A DNA stretch of 9,348 nucleotides from Deltaproteobacteria bacterium (lineage in GTDB: Bacteria; Desulfobacterota_B; Binatia; UBA9968), in contig VBKY01000235.1 in the NCBI GenBank assembly GCA_005879255.1, forward strand, positions 1-9,348, read 5' to 3'. The first letter of the stretch is position 1. Each line of letters opens with the position of its first letter. Positions 1 through 5,333 of the stretch are shown here, in pieces. The position numbers and the translations under genes are program-made. Below the pieces are notes generated by a model, which did no database searches, had not been told where the DNA came from, and worked only from the letters and a program-made list of their open reading frames with translations.

Positions 1-156
1 CGGCCCGTCGAACACATAGGGCTTTTTGACCTTGACCCAGGGCAACTCGCGCCGCTCGGCGCTCAATTGATCGCGCAACCGGGTGAATTCTTTCTCCAAG
101 TGTTGCTTGCGCGCCAAAAGCCATTGGTCTCTGGAAACGACCTTATGATTTTGCAT
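1..156 (-). CDS. DUF899 thioredoxin-like family protein (5' part only)
   Basis: The first 52 codons of a gene read leftward out of the window. The peptide begins MQNHKVVSRDQW and continues with a charged helix (LARKQHLEKEFTRLRDQL), then SAERRELPWVKV and YVFDGP. I recognise this as the N-terminus of the DUF899 family, cytosolic proteins with a predicted thioredoxin-like fold and no settled function. Members are usually over 200 residues, so most of the gene, including the thioredoxin-like core, lies outside. The ATG at 154-156 is supported by a very strong ribosome binding site (AAAGGAGGTT, complement of 161-170) about six bases upstream. It has no neighbour close enough on this strand to be an operon partner. 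Identity rests on recalled family resemblance of the N-terminal motif only. Confidence 0.8.
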   Translation of the reverse strand, partial: MQNHKVVSRDQWLLARKQHLEKEFTRLRDQLSAERRELPWVKVKKPYVFDGP

Positions 157-591
157 CTCGAACCTCCTTTTTTGCCCCTGATTGATTGTGACATTTCGCG
201 ATAGGGACGTCGGTTTTGTTGCGTTTCATTAATACGACGAACGAGGGAGTTCTCCCGGGACATGTTTATTGGATTTATTTATTGAGGCTCTCTATCAAAT
301 TGTGCAAAACTGAAGGGCGGATTTAATGGGCTGCAAACCGCTGCAAACCTTTTTTTGGACTGGATCAAACGTTTGGTGTGGGCGTCGTAATGACGTCAGA
401 GTAGCGGAGGTTCCAGCACCTCGTGATGCGGATGCACTGCTTGCAAGACCCTGCCCTCTAACACTGGGCGCGGAGCGACGTCAACGGGATAACAGGTTTG
501 AGTCGTAAGCCGCACGGCTTAATTCTTACTTGGTCGAACGTGACGGCTCAGGCAAGACTGTCAAGATTGGTGACCCTAAAGGCTTTGAATT
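157..591. other. Intergenic region without a recognisable intact gene
   Basis: These 435 bases separate the DUF899 gene from the next leftward gene. The part next to 156 must hold the DUF899 leader and promoter, but I see no convincing -35/-10 pair. Small structures are a short inverted repeat GGGAG-TT-CTCCC near 246-257, a tandem 10-base repeat at 330-349 followed by seven Ts, and a small hairpin AAGCC-GCAC-GGCTT at 507-520 with no T tract. A + strand frame from 326 to 508 is open but has no ribosome binding site and no recognisable protein. The same frame continues after a stop to 595 with a more protein-like end, discussed as a possible gene remnant. Confidence 0.6.
330..356. repeat. Tandem 10-bp repeat followed by a T tract
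   Basis: GCTGCAAACC occurs twice head to tail at 330-339 and 340-349, and a run of seven Ts follows at 350-356. The two copies are identical. There is no GC stem before the T run, so it is not a standard terminator. Function is unknown and it may be chance slippage in non-coding DNA. Confidence 0.5.
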
Positions 592-1266
592 TTAAAAGGC
601 CGAGCACTGATCTTCTTTAGTACCGCCGACCTGATTGTCCCTTCCGGCGAGGGGCGGCTTGTTCTCCTTGCACTGTAAATTCCCGCCGATAACATTGTGG
701 TAGATTTGGACGCTTGCTTGGTTCCCGATCACCTGGACGTTGCCTTTCACGTTGTTGAAATTCGTTCTCAAAGAGTTTCTAAAGATAAAGGGAACTCCAG
801 GATCGTCAATGTTGATCACGAGGAGCTTCTGGTTGTTGGCCTCGTACTGAACATCGCCCTCAACGGTACTGTGGAGTAGCATCGCCGAGCCTCCTTGCTT
901 TACCTGCACGCTGCCACCGATCCGAGGGGAGCGGATAATCAAAACCAGCCGCGCGTTCTCCGCCTGGACATTGCCCGCGACGCGCACCTCACAAGCGTGG
1001 AGAGTCGCTTTCGCTTCAACCTTGACGCTGCCCTTCACATGGCCGCCTTGTAAAGTGCAGGTCCCTCCCTCCGGAACGCGCAAGTTGTCCACGGTTACGT
1101 ACCAAAGCCTGCCTCGACAGATGGTCTCTTCCGCAACGACAATCGACGGCAGGACTGCAACTGTAAGAATTCCAAGCACGATTCGAAGACTTGCACGTTT
1201 TTTTCTCCTTCGATCACACCTCCGTTCATCGAGCGAGAAAAACGCCGGGCTGCTTCGCATGTTCAT
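592..1266 (-). CDS. Secreted beta-helix-like repeat protein (bactofilin-like repeats)
   Basis: A 224-residue exported protein of unknown function. Starting at the ATG at 1264-1266 gives a basic stretch (RRRKKRASLR, residues 19-28), a hydrophobic core (about 29-45) and a likely signal peptidase site after VVA (44-46). The mature part carries six short glycine motifs: VKGSVKV (about 77), VAGNVQA (96), IGGSVQV (116), VEGDVQY (135), VKGNVQV (173) and IGGNLQC (193). Their spacing of about 19-20 residues, with a longer gap between the fourth and fifth, fits a right-handed beta-helix such as bactofilins have. Cysteines at 50, 70, 92, 199 and 221 could form disulfides outside the cytoplasm. The end (NLQCKEN...KEDQC) is a pattern I recall from similar bacterial exported proteins. 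A second ATG two codons in (1258-1260) is equally possible. The open frame runs back to 1479 into the hydrolase gene, but that extension would bury the signal peptide. Only a weak GGAAAG lies upstream. Confidence 0.7.
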   Translation of the reverse strand: MNMRSSPAFFSLDERRCDRRRKKRASLRIVLGILTVAVLPSIVVAEETICRGRLWYVTVDNLRVPEGGTCTLQGGHVKGSVKVEAKATLHACEVRVAGNVQAENARLVLIIRSPRIGGSVQVKQGGSAMLLHSTVEGDVQYEANNQKLLVINIDDPGVPFIFRNSLRTNFNNVKGNVQVIGNQASVQIYHNVIGGNLQCKENKPPLAGRDNQVGGTKEDQCSAF

Positions 1267-1423
1267 CCAATTTGAATTCTTTCCATTTTTGATTTGACGT
1301 ATCGCCGACAATGAAGCATCGCCGATGACAACTTGATTGCGCCCAGACTTCGGAGAAAAAGAGCATCCTGCGGGCGGTTCGACGCGGACTTCGGCGATGA
1401 CAAAGATCCGTAGCAATGCCCAT

Positions 1424-2239
1424 TCAGACAATCGACTTAGTCGACTTGGATGCTCCGGGAAACAGGCCGTGCTTGGCAAGAAATTCGATCATAAAACGAT
1501 CAAATAGCCAGGGCTGCTCTATCTGGCAGGCGTGGCCGGCCCCCGGCAAAGTCCTCAACTCGCAATTCGGTATACGCGCTTGAAGCGCGAAGGCCCTCTG
1601 ATGGCTGCCGTCTTCGCTGCCGGTCAGGATGATCGTTGGACAGGCGATGCGCTCATGATGGCCCTCCGGATAGGGCTGCGCGAGCGCTTTGAACTGGTGG
1701 ATGATCGTCTGCACGTCGGCGTGTTCGTTGCGCTCGGTGAAAAGGTTGGCGAAGAAGTGTGCCATCGGCGTGGTGCGAAACGCCGGGCTCAGATCCTCGA
1801 ACGTGTAAGCCCAGCGATAGTCGATGCCATTGGTCGTGTAGTTATCGATGCGCCCTTTGGTAAATTCCTTGTTGGGGTTGTAACCGGTGCCCGACAACAC
1901 GAGTGCCGCGGTTTTGTCGGGACGCTGGTGGTACATTTGGGGAGCGAGCGACGAGCCCACCGAACAGCCGACCAGAATTGCTTTCTCTCTGGGCAACGCG
2001 TCGTCGATCGCTTCCCAACAGGCCTCGGCCATGTCGGTCATGGTGAGCCCGGCGTCCGCCTTGGGTGAGCGGCCGTATCCCGGGATGTCGATGGCAATGC
2101 AGCGATACCAGGTCGACAGATGCGCCATCTGAAAAATCCAGCATGACTGGTCCATCGGGTTGGGATGGATAAAGGCGATCACCGGCCCCGTACGTCCCAT
2201 CCGTTCATAATAAAGCGGTCCGTGAATGTGCTGCGCCAT
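1424..2239 (-). CDS. Alpha/beta hydrolase fold protein
   Basis: A 271-residue soluble hydrolase of the alpha/beta fold with a complete apparent catalytic triad. Ser93 sits in the nucleophile elbow G91-C-S-V-G95 after a hydrophobic strand (AILV). The acid is probably Asp210 (LTGSEDGSHQ), and His236 lies in GAGHACQIEQP. The oxyanion region reads FIHPNPMD (23-30), with HP in place of the usual HG. DIPGYGRSPK (51-60) is the typical loop after strand 4. The cap region around 120-195 is rich in aromatic residues and probably decides the substrate. Such enzymes cleave esters, C-C bonds or halides, and the sequence does not say which. No signal peptide is visible, so it is probably cytoplasmic. The start is fixed by a strong AAGGAGGAGG just upstream of the ATG. 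The next gene on this strand starts 157 bases beyond its stop, so co-transcription is uncertain. Confidence 0.9.
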   Translation of the reverse strand: MAQHIHGPLYYERMGRTGPVIAFIHPNPMDQSCWIFQMAHLSTWYRCIAIDIPGYGRSPKADAGLTMTDMAEACWEAIDDALPREKAILVGCSVGSSLAPQMYHQRPDKTAALVLSGTGYNPNKEFTKGRIDNYTTNGIDYRWAYTFEDLSPAFRTTPMAHFFANLFTERNEHADVQTIIHQFKALAQPYPEGHHERIACPTIILTGSEDGSHQRAFALQARIPNCELRTLPGAGHACQIEQPWLFDRFMIEFLAKHGLFPGASKSTKSIV

Positions 2240-2305
2240 GATCCTCCTCCTTATTATCTAAGATTGGCTTGCGCTATGATTTCGCAGACACGATTTCGTC
2301 ATGGG

Positions 2306-2482
2306 TTACTCCCTAGCTTTACCCATTGAGCGGTCGGCGATGCTCCTTACGCGTGGAGCTGCGATAATCTTGGACAGTTCGCGGTCCGACGCGCCCACCG
2401 TGATGAGAGAGCGGATCAGCAAGTCCAAGAAGACCGATTGGTCGCCTGCGTCCATCTTGCCGCCGCGCGATTGGCTCGGCAT
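2306..2482 (-). CDS. Possible small protein of 58 residues, or gene remnant
   Basis: Between the small membrane protein and the hydrolase, all on the same strand, an open frame encodes 58 residues beginning MPSQSRGGKMDAGDQSVF and ending RSMGKARE. The central part (LDLLIRSLITVGASDRELSK) looks like two amphipathic helices with natural-looking composition. It starts 46 bases after the upstream gene's stop and ends 66 bases before the hydrolase ATG. No good ribosome binding site precedes either ATG (2480-2482 or 2453-2455). I do not recognise a family. It could be a true small gene in the leftward transcript, the decayed C-terminal end of a longer gene, or chance. Confidence 0.3.
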   Translation of the reverse strand: MPSQSRGGKMDAGDQSVFLDLLIRSLITVGASDRELSKIIAAPRVRSIADRSMGKARE

Positions 2483-2528
2483 CGTAGAGGCCGACGTCAG
2501 CGCCGCCGGACGCTAAAGATCAATCTGG

Positions 2529-2795
2529 TTATTTTCCGGTCAGGGATGCTTGCACCTTTTTAAACGTATCCAGATTCTTCTGTAGGCCGGTGATATGGTC
2601 CTGCATCTCGACGAGCGAAGAACCAAACTGTGCTGCCGACCCGACCGGGCCGCCCGCCTTCCCGGCTTTTTCCAGCAGCTCGCCTATCTGGGCCTCGGCT
2701 TGCCGCTGCGACATCGACCCGCAAACGTAACCCAGTCCGAAGACCCCCACGATCATGGCGGTCATCAACCCGCGAGAAAATTTTATCTTTGTCAT
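2529..2795 (-). CDS. Small membrane-anchored or exported protein with C-terminal coiled coil
   Basis: An 88-residue protein of unknown function. The start at the ATG at 2793-2795 is chosen because AAAGGGGGAG lies just upstream. An in-frame ATG at 2834 would sit inside the predicted promoter. The N-terminus has basic residues (MTKIKFSRG), a hydrophobic segment (about 10-25) and CGSMSQRQAEAQ. This could be an uncleaved anchor, a signal peptide cut near AEAQ, or a poor lipobox, since VC lacks the small residue normally before the cysteine. A glycine-rich linker (about 46-60) is followed by a heptad-like helix (LVEMQDHITGLQKNL) with hydrophobics at 61, 64, 68, 71, 75, 78, 81 and 85, suggesting a short coiled coil. 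It probably sits in or on the inner membrane facing the periplasm. It may be first in a leftward transcript with the 58-aa frame and the hydrolase, but nothing ties their functions together. Confidence 0.65.
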   Translation of the reverse strand: MTKIKFSRGLMTAMIVGVFGLGYVCGSMSQRQAEAQIGELLEKAGKAGGPVGSAAQFGSSLVEMQDHITGLQKNLDTFKKVQASLTGK

Positions 2796-2823
2796 ACGTA
2801 TCTCCCCCTTTGAATTAGAAAAA

Positions 2824-2852
2824 ATAATCATCAAACGAATCTGACTTGTAAA
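2824..2852 (-). promoter_or_regulatory. Candidate sigma-70-type promoter for the 88-aa gene
   Basis: On the minus strand TTTACA (-35, 5 of 6 consensus bases) is followed after exactly 17 bases by GATTAT (-10, 4 of 6). A start about seven bases further on leaves a leader of about 22 bases containing the ribosome binding site of the 88-residue protein. Confidence 0.5.
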
Positions 2853-2888
2853 AGTAAGCTGTCACGGTTTGATTAATGCTCAGGATTA

Positions 2889-2922
2889 TTCCTATACCTT
2901 ACAGCCTCCAGTTGTATAGGAA
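2889..2922. repeat. 9-bp inverted repeat, possible operator or hairpin
   Basis: TTCCTATAC at 2889-2897 is the exact reverse complement of GTATAGGAA at 2914-2922, with 16 bases between. It lies 36 bases beyond the -35 of the leftward promoter, a position where an activator could bind. A hairpin is also possible. No T tract follows in either direction, so it is not a standard terminator. Confidence 0.5.
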
Positions 2923-3004
2923 ATTTTCTGATTAAAAACCTCCGTTTCCGCTACAGGAAGAGGAGCGGTAAGGGAGTAGCTCCGCCGGCGCGTTGCGCCA
3001 AGCC

Positions 3005-3018
3005 TGACACCCGTGTCA
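3005..3018. promoter_or_regulatory. Dyad TGACAC-CC-GTGTCA, possible regulator binding site
   Basis: Two perfect 6-base arms flank two central bases, the form expected of a dimeric regulator's site. It lies about 150 bases before the rightward 55-aa gene and about 210 bases upstream of the leftward one. No regulator is encoded in the window, so the owner is unknown. Confidence 0.4.
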
Positions 3019-3168
3019 TGAAGAATGCGTCATTTTGACAAATCCAACCAAGCCCTCCCCGCTTAATAGCTTAATTTTCAGGTGATTTGCGTCCATTTTG
3101 CCGTGGCCCAACCGTTGCGTTATGGAAAGCTAGAGCGGATACAACCATCATCTCTCAAGGGGGCGAAG

Positions 3169-3336
3169 ATGCCTGCAGGAATTGTTGCTACTTTACTCAT
3201 TCCGTTATGTAGTATCGGCGCGTTGTGGCTTGCGGTGGCCATGATGACGAAGCTTAAGCAGCGTCGAATCAAGGATCGCATTGAGCAAGGGCTTGCAGAC
3301 TACTTGCGCCAAGTAAAACCGCAGCGATTAATTTAA
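3169..3336 (+). CDS. Small single-pass membrane protein of 55 residues
   Basis: A short protein of unknown function with one predicted transmembrane helix (about 4-25, rich in I, V, L and A) followed by a strongly basic, helical tail (TKLKQRRIKDRIEQGLADYL). By the positive-inside rule the tail should face the cytoplasm. The ATG at 3169-3171 is chosen because AAGGGGGCGAAG lies directly upstream. A GTG at 3082 would extend the frame by 29 codons but has no such site. The gene stands alone on the + strand. It is convergent with the aminotransferase gene, with only 14 bases between their stops. I do not recognise a family. The clear ribosome binding site and membrane-protein composition make it a likely real gene. 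Confidence 0.6.
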   Translation: MPAGIVATLLIPLCSIGALWLAVAMMTKLKQRRIKDRIEQGLADYLRQVKPQRLI

Positions 3337-3350
3337 CTCCAATTGTACCG

Positions 3351-4352
3351 TTAATCCCCTTCATCGTACGGCACAGCCACGAGTTGGTCCTGCGCCGATC
3401 TCGCGTCTTCGTTCCACATCTCCAACAGCTTCGTGGTGACCAGTCCCGGCTTGCCGTCGCCGATCTTTTGTCCGTCCCATTCAACCACCGGCGCGATTTT
3501 GATCGAGCTACCGATAAGCATCATTTCTGCCGCGTCACGTCCTTCCTCGACCGGAATACCGGCGAGTCGGACAGCCTTTAGCACGCCTTGTTGTACGAGC
3601 CGCTGAGCGAAATCGAGAACTCGCTGGATGGTGATGCCCGATAGGATCGCGTCAAAGGGCGGATGGCGGAACACGCGATCCTTAGTCACGAACGCCACAT
3701 TCATGTTGGAGCTTTCCGCCACCATGCCGCGTTGGTCGATGAAAACCCCGTTGTCGGCGCCGCGGTCTTTGGCTTCCACGACGACCAGCACATTGGGCAA
3801 ATAATTGGTCGACTTGATTCGCGCGAAGAGCGGCGGTTTGATCGGCACCTGGCTGGTGATCAGCTTGATGCCCTGTTGATAGTAACTCTCCGGGTAAGCT
3901 TCCTGCTTGAAGACGATCACGTAGAAGCTGCTGCCGACACATTCCGCCGGACCGAGGCCGTAGCCACCGGGACCGGCGGAAAGCCAGTAGCGCACGGAAC
4001 CTTCGTGCCGGCCGCTCGCCGCCGCGGTTTCCAAAATGATCTGACGCAGTCGCTCTCGCGGAAACGGCGACGGAATGCGTGCTCCATCGGCTGACTTAAT
4101 CAACCGATCCAAGTGCGGGTCGAGTTGATAAAGCATTCCATGGGTAAGCGTCGCCGTGTCAAAGACGGCGTGTCCGCGGTGCACCATGTGATCGTCGAGC
4201 GGCAGCACCATGAGCGCGGGGTCGGTGACGATGCCGCCGAGGACGCTGGAGTACATTGCGTAAAAGTTATTCGCCTTGGAATGGACCGTCTGGTGCAGGC
4301 GGCGGATCGCGTCGTCGACGCTAAATAGGGGTATTCTCGTTGGCTCAGCCAT
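3351..4352 (-). CDS. PLP-dependent class IV aminotransferase, D-amino acid aminotransferase-like
   Basis: A 333-residue fold-type IV PLP enzyme, the fold of branched-chain aminotransferases, D-amino acid aminotransferase and aminodeoxychorismate lyase. Lys180 in ARIKSTNYLPN is the expected Schiff-base lysine. Glu213 in AESSNMNVAF is the expected partner of the cofactor ring nitrogen. DDHMVHRGHAVFD (53-65) matches the active-site motif written RGDGVFE in other members. LSGIT (238-242) and MMLIGSS (277-283) lie where phosphate-binding and substrate loops occur. The wording of these motifs, with VRYWLSAGPG at 120-129, recalls the plant plastid D-amino acid aminotransferase subgroup more than IlvE. 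The substrate is not fixed by sequence. The protein is soluble and presumably cytoplasmic. GAGGAG lies about six bases before the ATG. It is the last gene of a three-gene operon, starting 10 bases after the binding-protein stop. Confidence 0.9.
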   Translation of the reverse strand: MAEPTRIPLFSVDDAIRRLHQTVHSKANNFYAMYSSVLGGIVTDPALMVLPLDDHMVHRGHAVFDTATLTHGMLYQLDPHLDRLIKSADGARIPSPFPRERLRQIILETAAASGRHEGSVRYWLSAGPGGYGLGPAECVGSSFYVIVFKQEAYPESYYQQGIKLITSQVPIKPPLFARIKSTNYLPNVLVVVEAKDRGADNGVFIDQRGMVAESSNMNVAFVTKDRVFRHPPFDAILSGITIQRVLDFAQRLVQQGVLKAVRLAGIPVEEGRDAAEMMLIGSSIKIAPVVEWDGQKIGDGKPGLVTTKLLEMWNEDARSAQDQLVAVPYDEGD

Positions 4353-4362
4353 ACAAGCTCCT

Positions 4363-5310
4363 CTACGGCAGAAAACTCAGATCGATCAGCTGTTGTGGGC
4401 TGAGCGTCTTAGCCTTCGGGTCGTCTTCGGCTGCGGCGTCGAGCACCAGTTGCATGCCCTTAACCGTCGGTTTCCCGTCGGTCGGCAGTGTTTTTCGCCG
4501 CAAGTCGAAACCGATTTCCCCGACCTGCCGGTCGTCCACTTTCAACAGTTGCATCGATTTCCTGACGGCCTCGTCCTTGTGTGAAAAATAGTAACGGATG
4601 GATTCAAGAAAGGCGCGCATGAAGCGCCTGGCGGTGTCGCCCTGAGACTTGAGATAATCGGTGCGCGAGCCGATCCCGACATGCTGGTACTCAATGCCTT
4701 TATCGACAAAATCCAGTAGCGTATTGAAACCCAGCTTTCGGCCGATGAAGGCGACGTCCGGGGTTAACACCGTGGCGTCAACAGCCCCGCTCTTCAATGC
4801 CACCACTCGCGCGTCCTGGCCGCCCGTCTGCACAATTTGAATATCGCTCTTTGGATTGAGTCCCAACTGTGTCGCGGCAAGCTTGACGACGAAGTCGGTG
4901 TTGCTGCCGAAACGGCTAATGCCAACTTTTTTGCCCTTCAATTGTTCCGCGCGAGCGATGCCTTCCCGCGCCACGAGAACATAGGGCAAAAGGTTGTTGA
5001 CGCCGCCGATCATACGCAAATCGGCGCCCTTCAATTGCGCATAAACCAGGGGCGTGCCGCCGGCCAATAGGAGATCGAGGCTCTTGCCGATGAGCGCCTG
5101 CATCGAAAGGGAGCCACCGGGAATATAAATCAGTTCAAGCTCAATACCGTGTTTCTTGAAAATCCCGACTTCTCGGCCAAGATAAAATACGCTCTCGTCT
5201 GAGAAGCCATTATGACCGACTTTGACCGAGGTCAGTTGGGCAAGTGCACTGCTCGCGATGATGAGTAATGTTAATAAAGGAGAGACGAATAGGATAAAAC
5301 GCGATCGCAT
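4363..5310 (-). CDS. ABC transporter periplasmic substrate-binding protein, NMT1/SsuA/TauA type
   Basis: A 315-residue exported solute-binding protein. Residues 1-24 are a classical signal peptide (MRSRF, a hydrophobic run LFVSPLLTLLIIAS, cleavage after ALA). The mature start TSVKVGHNGFSDESVFYLGREVGIFKKHGIELELIYIPG, read in two parts as strand and helix, is typical of the NMT1/THI5-like group that binds nitrate, taurine, sulfonates, pyrimidine precursors and aromatic acids. GGTPLVYAQLKGADLRMIGG (84-103) and QLKGKKVGISRFGSNTD (123-139) are the usual pocket and hinge segments. It acts in the periplasm and should hand its ligand to an NitT/TauT-type permease. It sits between the cyclodeaminase-like gene (23 bases) and the aminotransferase (10 bases) with no permease or ATPase alongside. 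The rightward permease at 8619 is a possible but unproven partner. GAAGG lies four bases before the ATG. The ligand is unknown, and the operon suggests an amino or imino compound. Confidence 0.9.
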   Translation of the reverse strand: MRSRFILFVSPLLTLLIIASSALAQLTSVKVGHNGFSDESVFYLGREVGIFKKHGIELELIYIPGGSLSMQALIGKSLDLLLAGGTPLVYAQLKGADLRMIGGVNNLLPYVLVAREGIARAEQLKGKKVGISRFGSNTDFVVKLAATQLGLNPKSDIQIVQTGGQDARVVALKSGAVDATVLTPDVAFIGRKLGFNTLLDFVDKGIEYQHVGIGSRTDYLKSQGDTARRFMRAFLESIRYYFSHKDEAVRKSMQLLKVDDRQVGEIGFDLRRKTLPTDGKPTVKGMQLVLDAAAEDDPKAKTLSPQQLIDLSFLP

Positions 5311-5333
5311 GATTCCTTCGTTAAAGTTTACAT

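Larger units (their letters stand above)
2796..3168. promoter_or_regulatory. Divergent intergenic region with inverted repeats
   Basis: This 373-base non-coding stretch separates a leftward small gene from a rightward one, so it should hold both promoters. It contains a candidate leftward promoter (2824-2852), a 9-bp inverted repeat (2889-2922) and a 14-bp dyad TGACAC-CC-GTGTCA (3005-3018) with a further TTGACA nearby (3035-3040). That TTGACA has no good -10 at normal spacing. I see no convincing rightward promoter. Confidence 0.5.

Noticed and set aside
326..508. Small + strand frame of 60 codons
   Set aside because: No ribosome binding site, and the translation is Arg/Cys/Pro-rich without helices or motifs. 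The region is treated as non-coding.
507..520. Hairpin AAGCC-GCAC-GGCTT as a terminator
   Set aside because: The stem is only five base pairs and no T tract follows in either direction.
1191..1223. GGAGG and GAAGGAG followed by GTG on the - strand inside the repeat-protein gene
   Set aside because: The GTG is out of frame with the signal peptide. The motif arises from codons for the basic RRRKKR stretch.
1267..1479. Upstream extension of the repeat-protein gene to 1479
   Set aside because: It would overlap the hydrolase gene and place about 70 residues before the signal peptide.
1532..2068. Open frame of 178 codons on the + strand
   Set aside because: It lies wholly antisense to the hydrolase, which has a full triad and a strong ribosome binding site. 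Its own translation shows no family motif.
3326..3356. GATTAA/TTAATC inverted repeat between convergent stops as a two-way terminator
   Set aside because: The arms are six AT-rich bases over a 19-base loop, too weak for a terminator.
3663..4094. Open frame of 143 codons on the + strand
   Set aside because: Antisense to the aminotransferase catalytic region and rich in His/Arg, as typical of a shadow frame.
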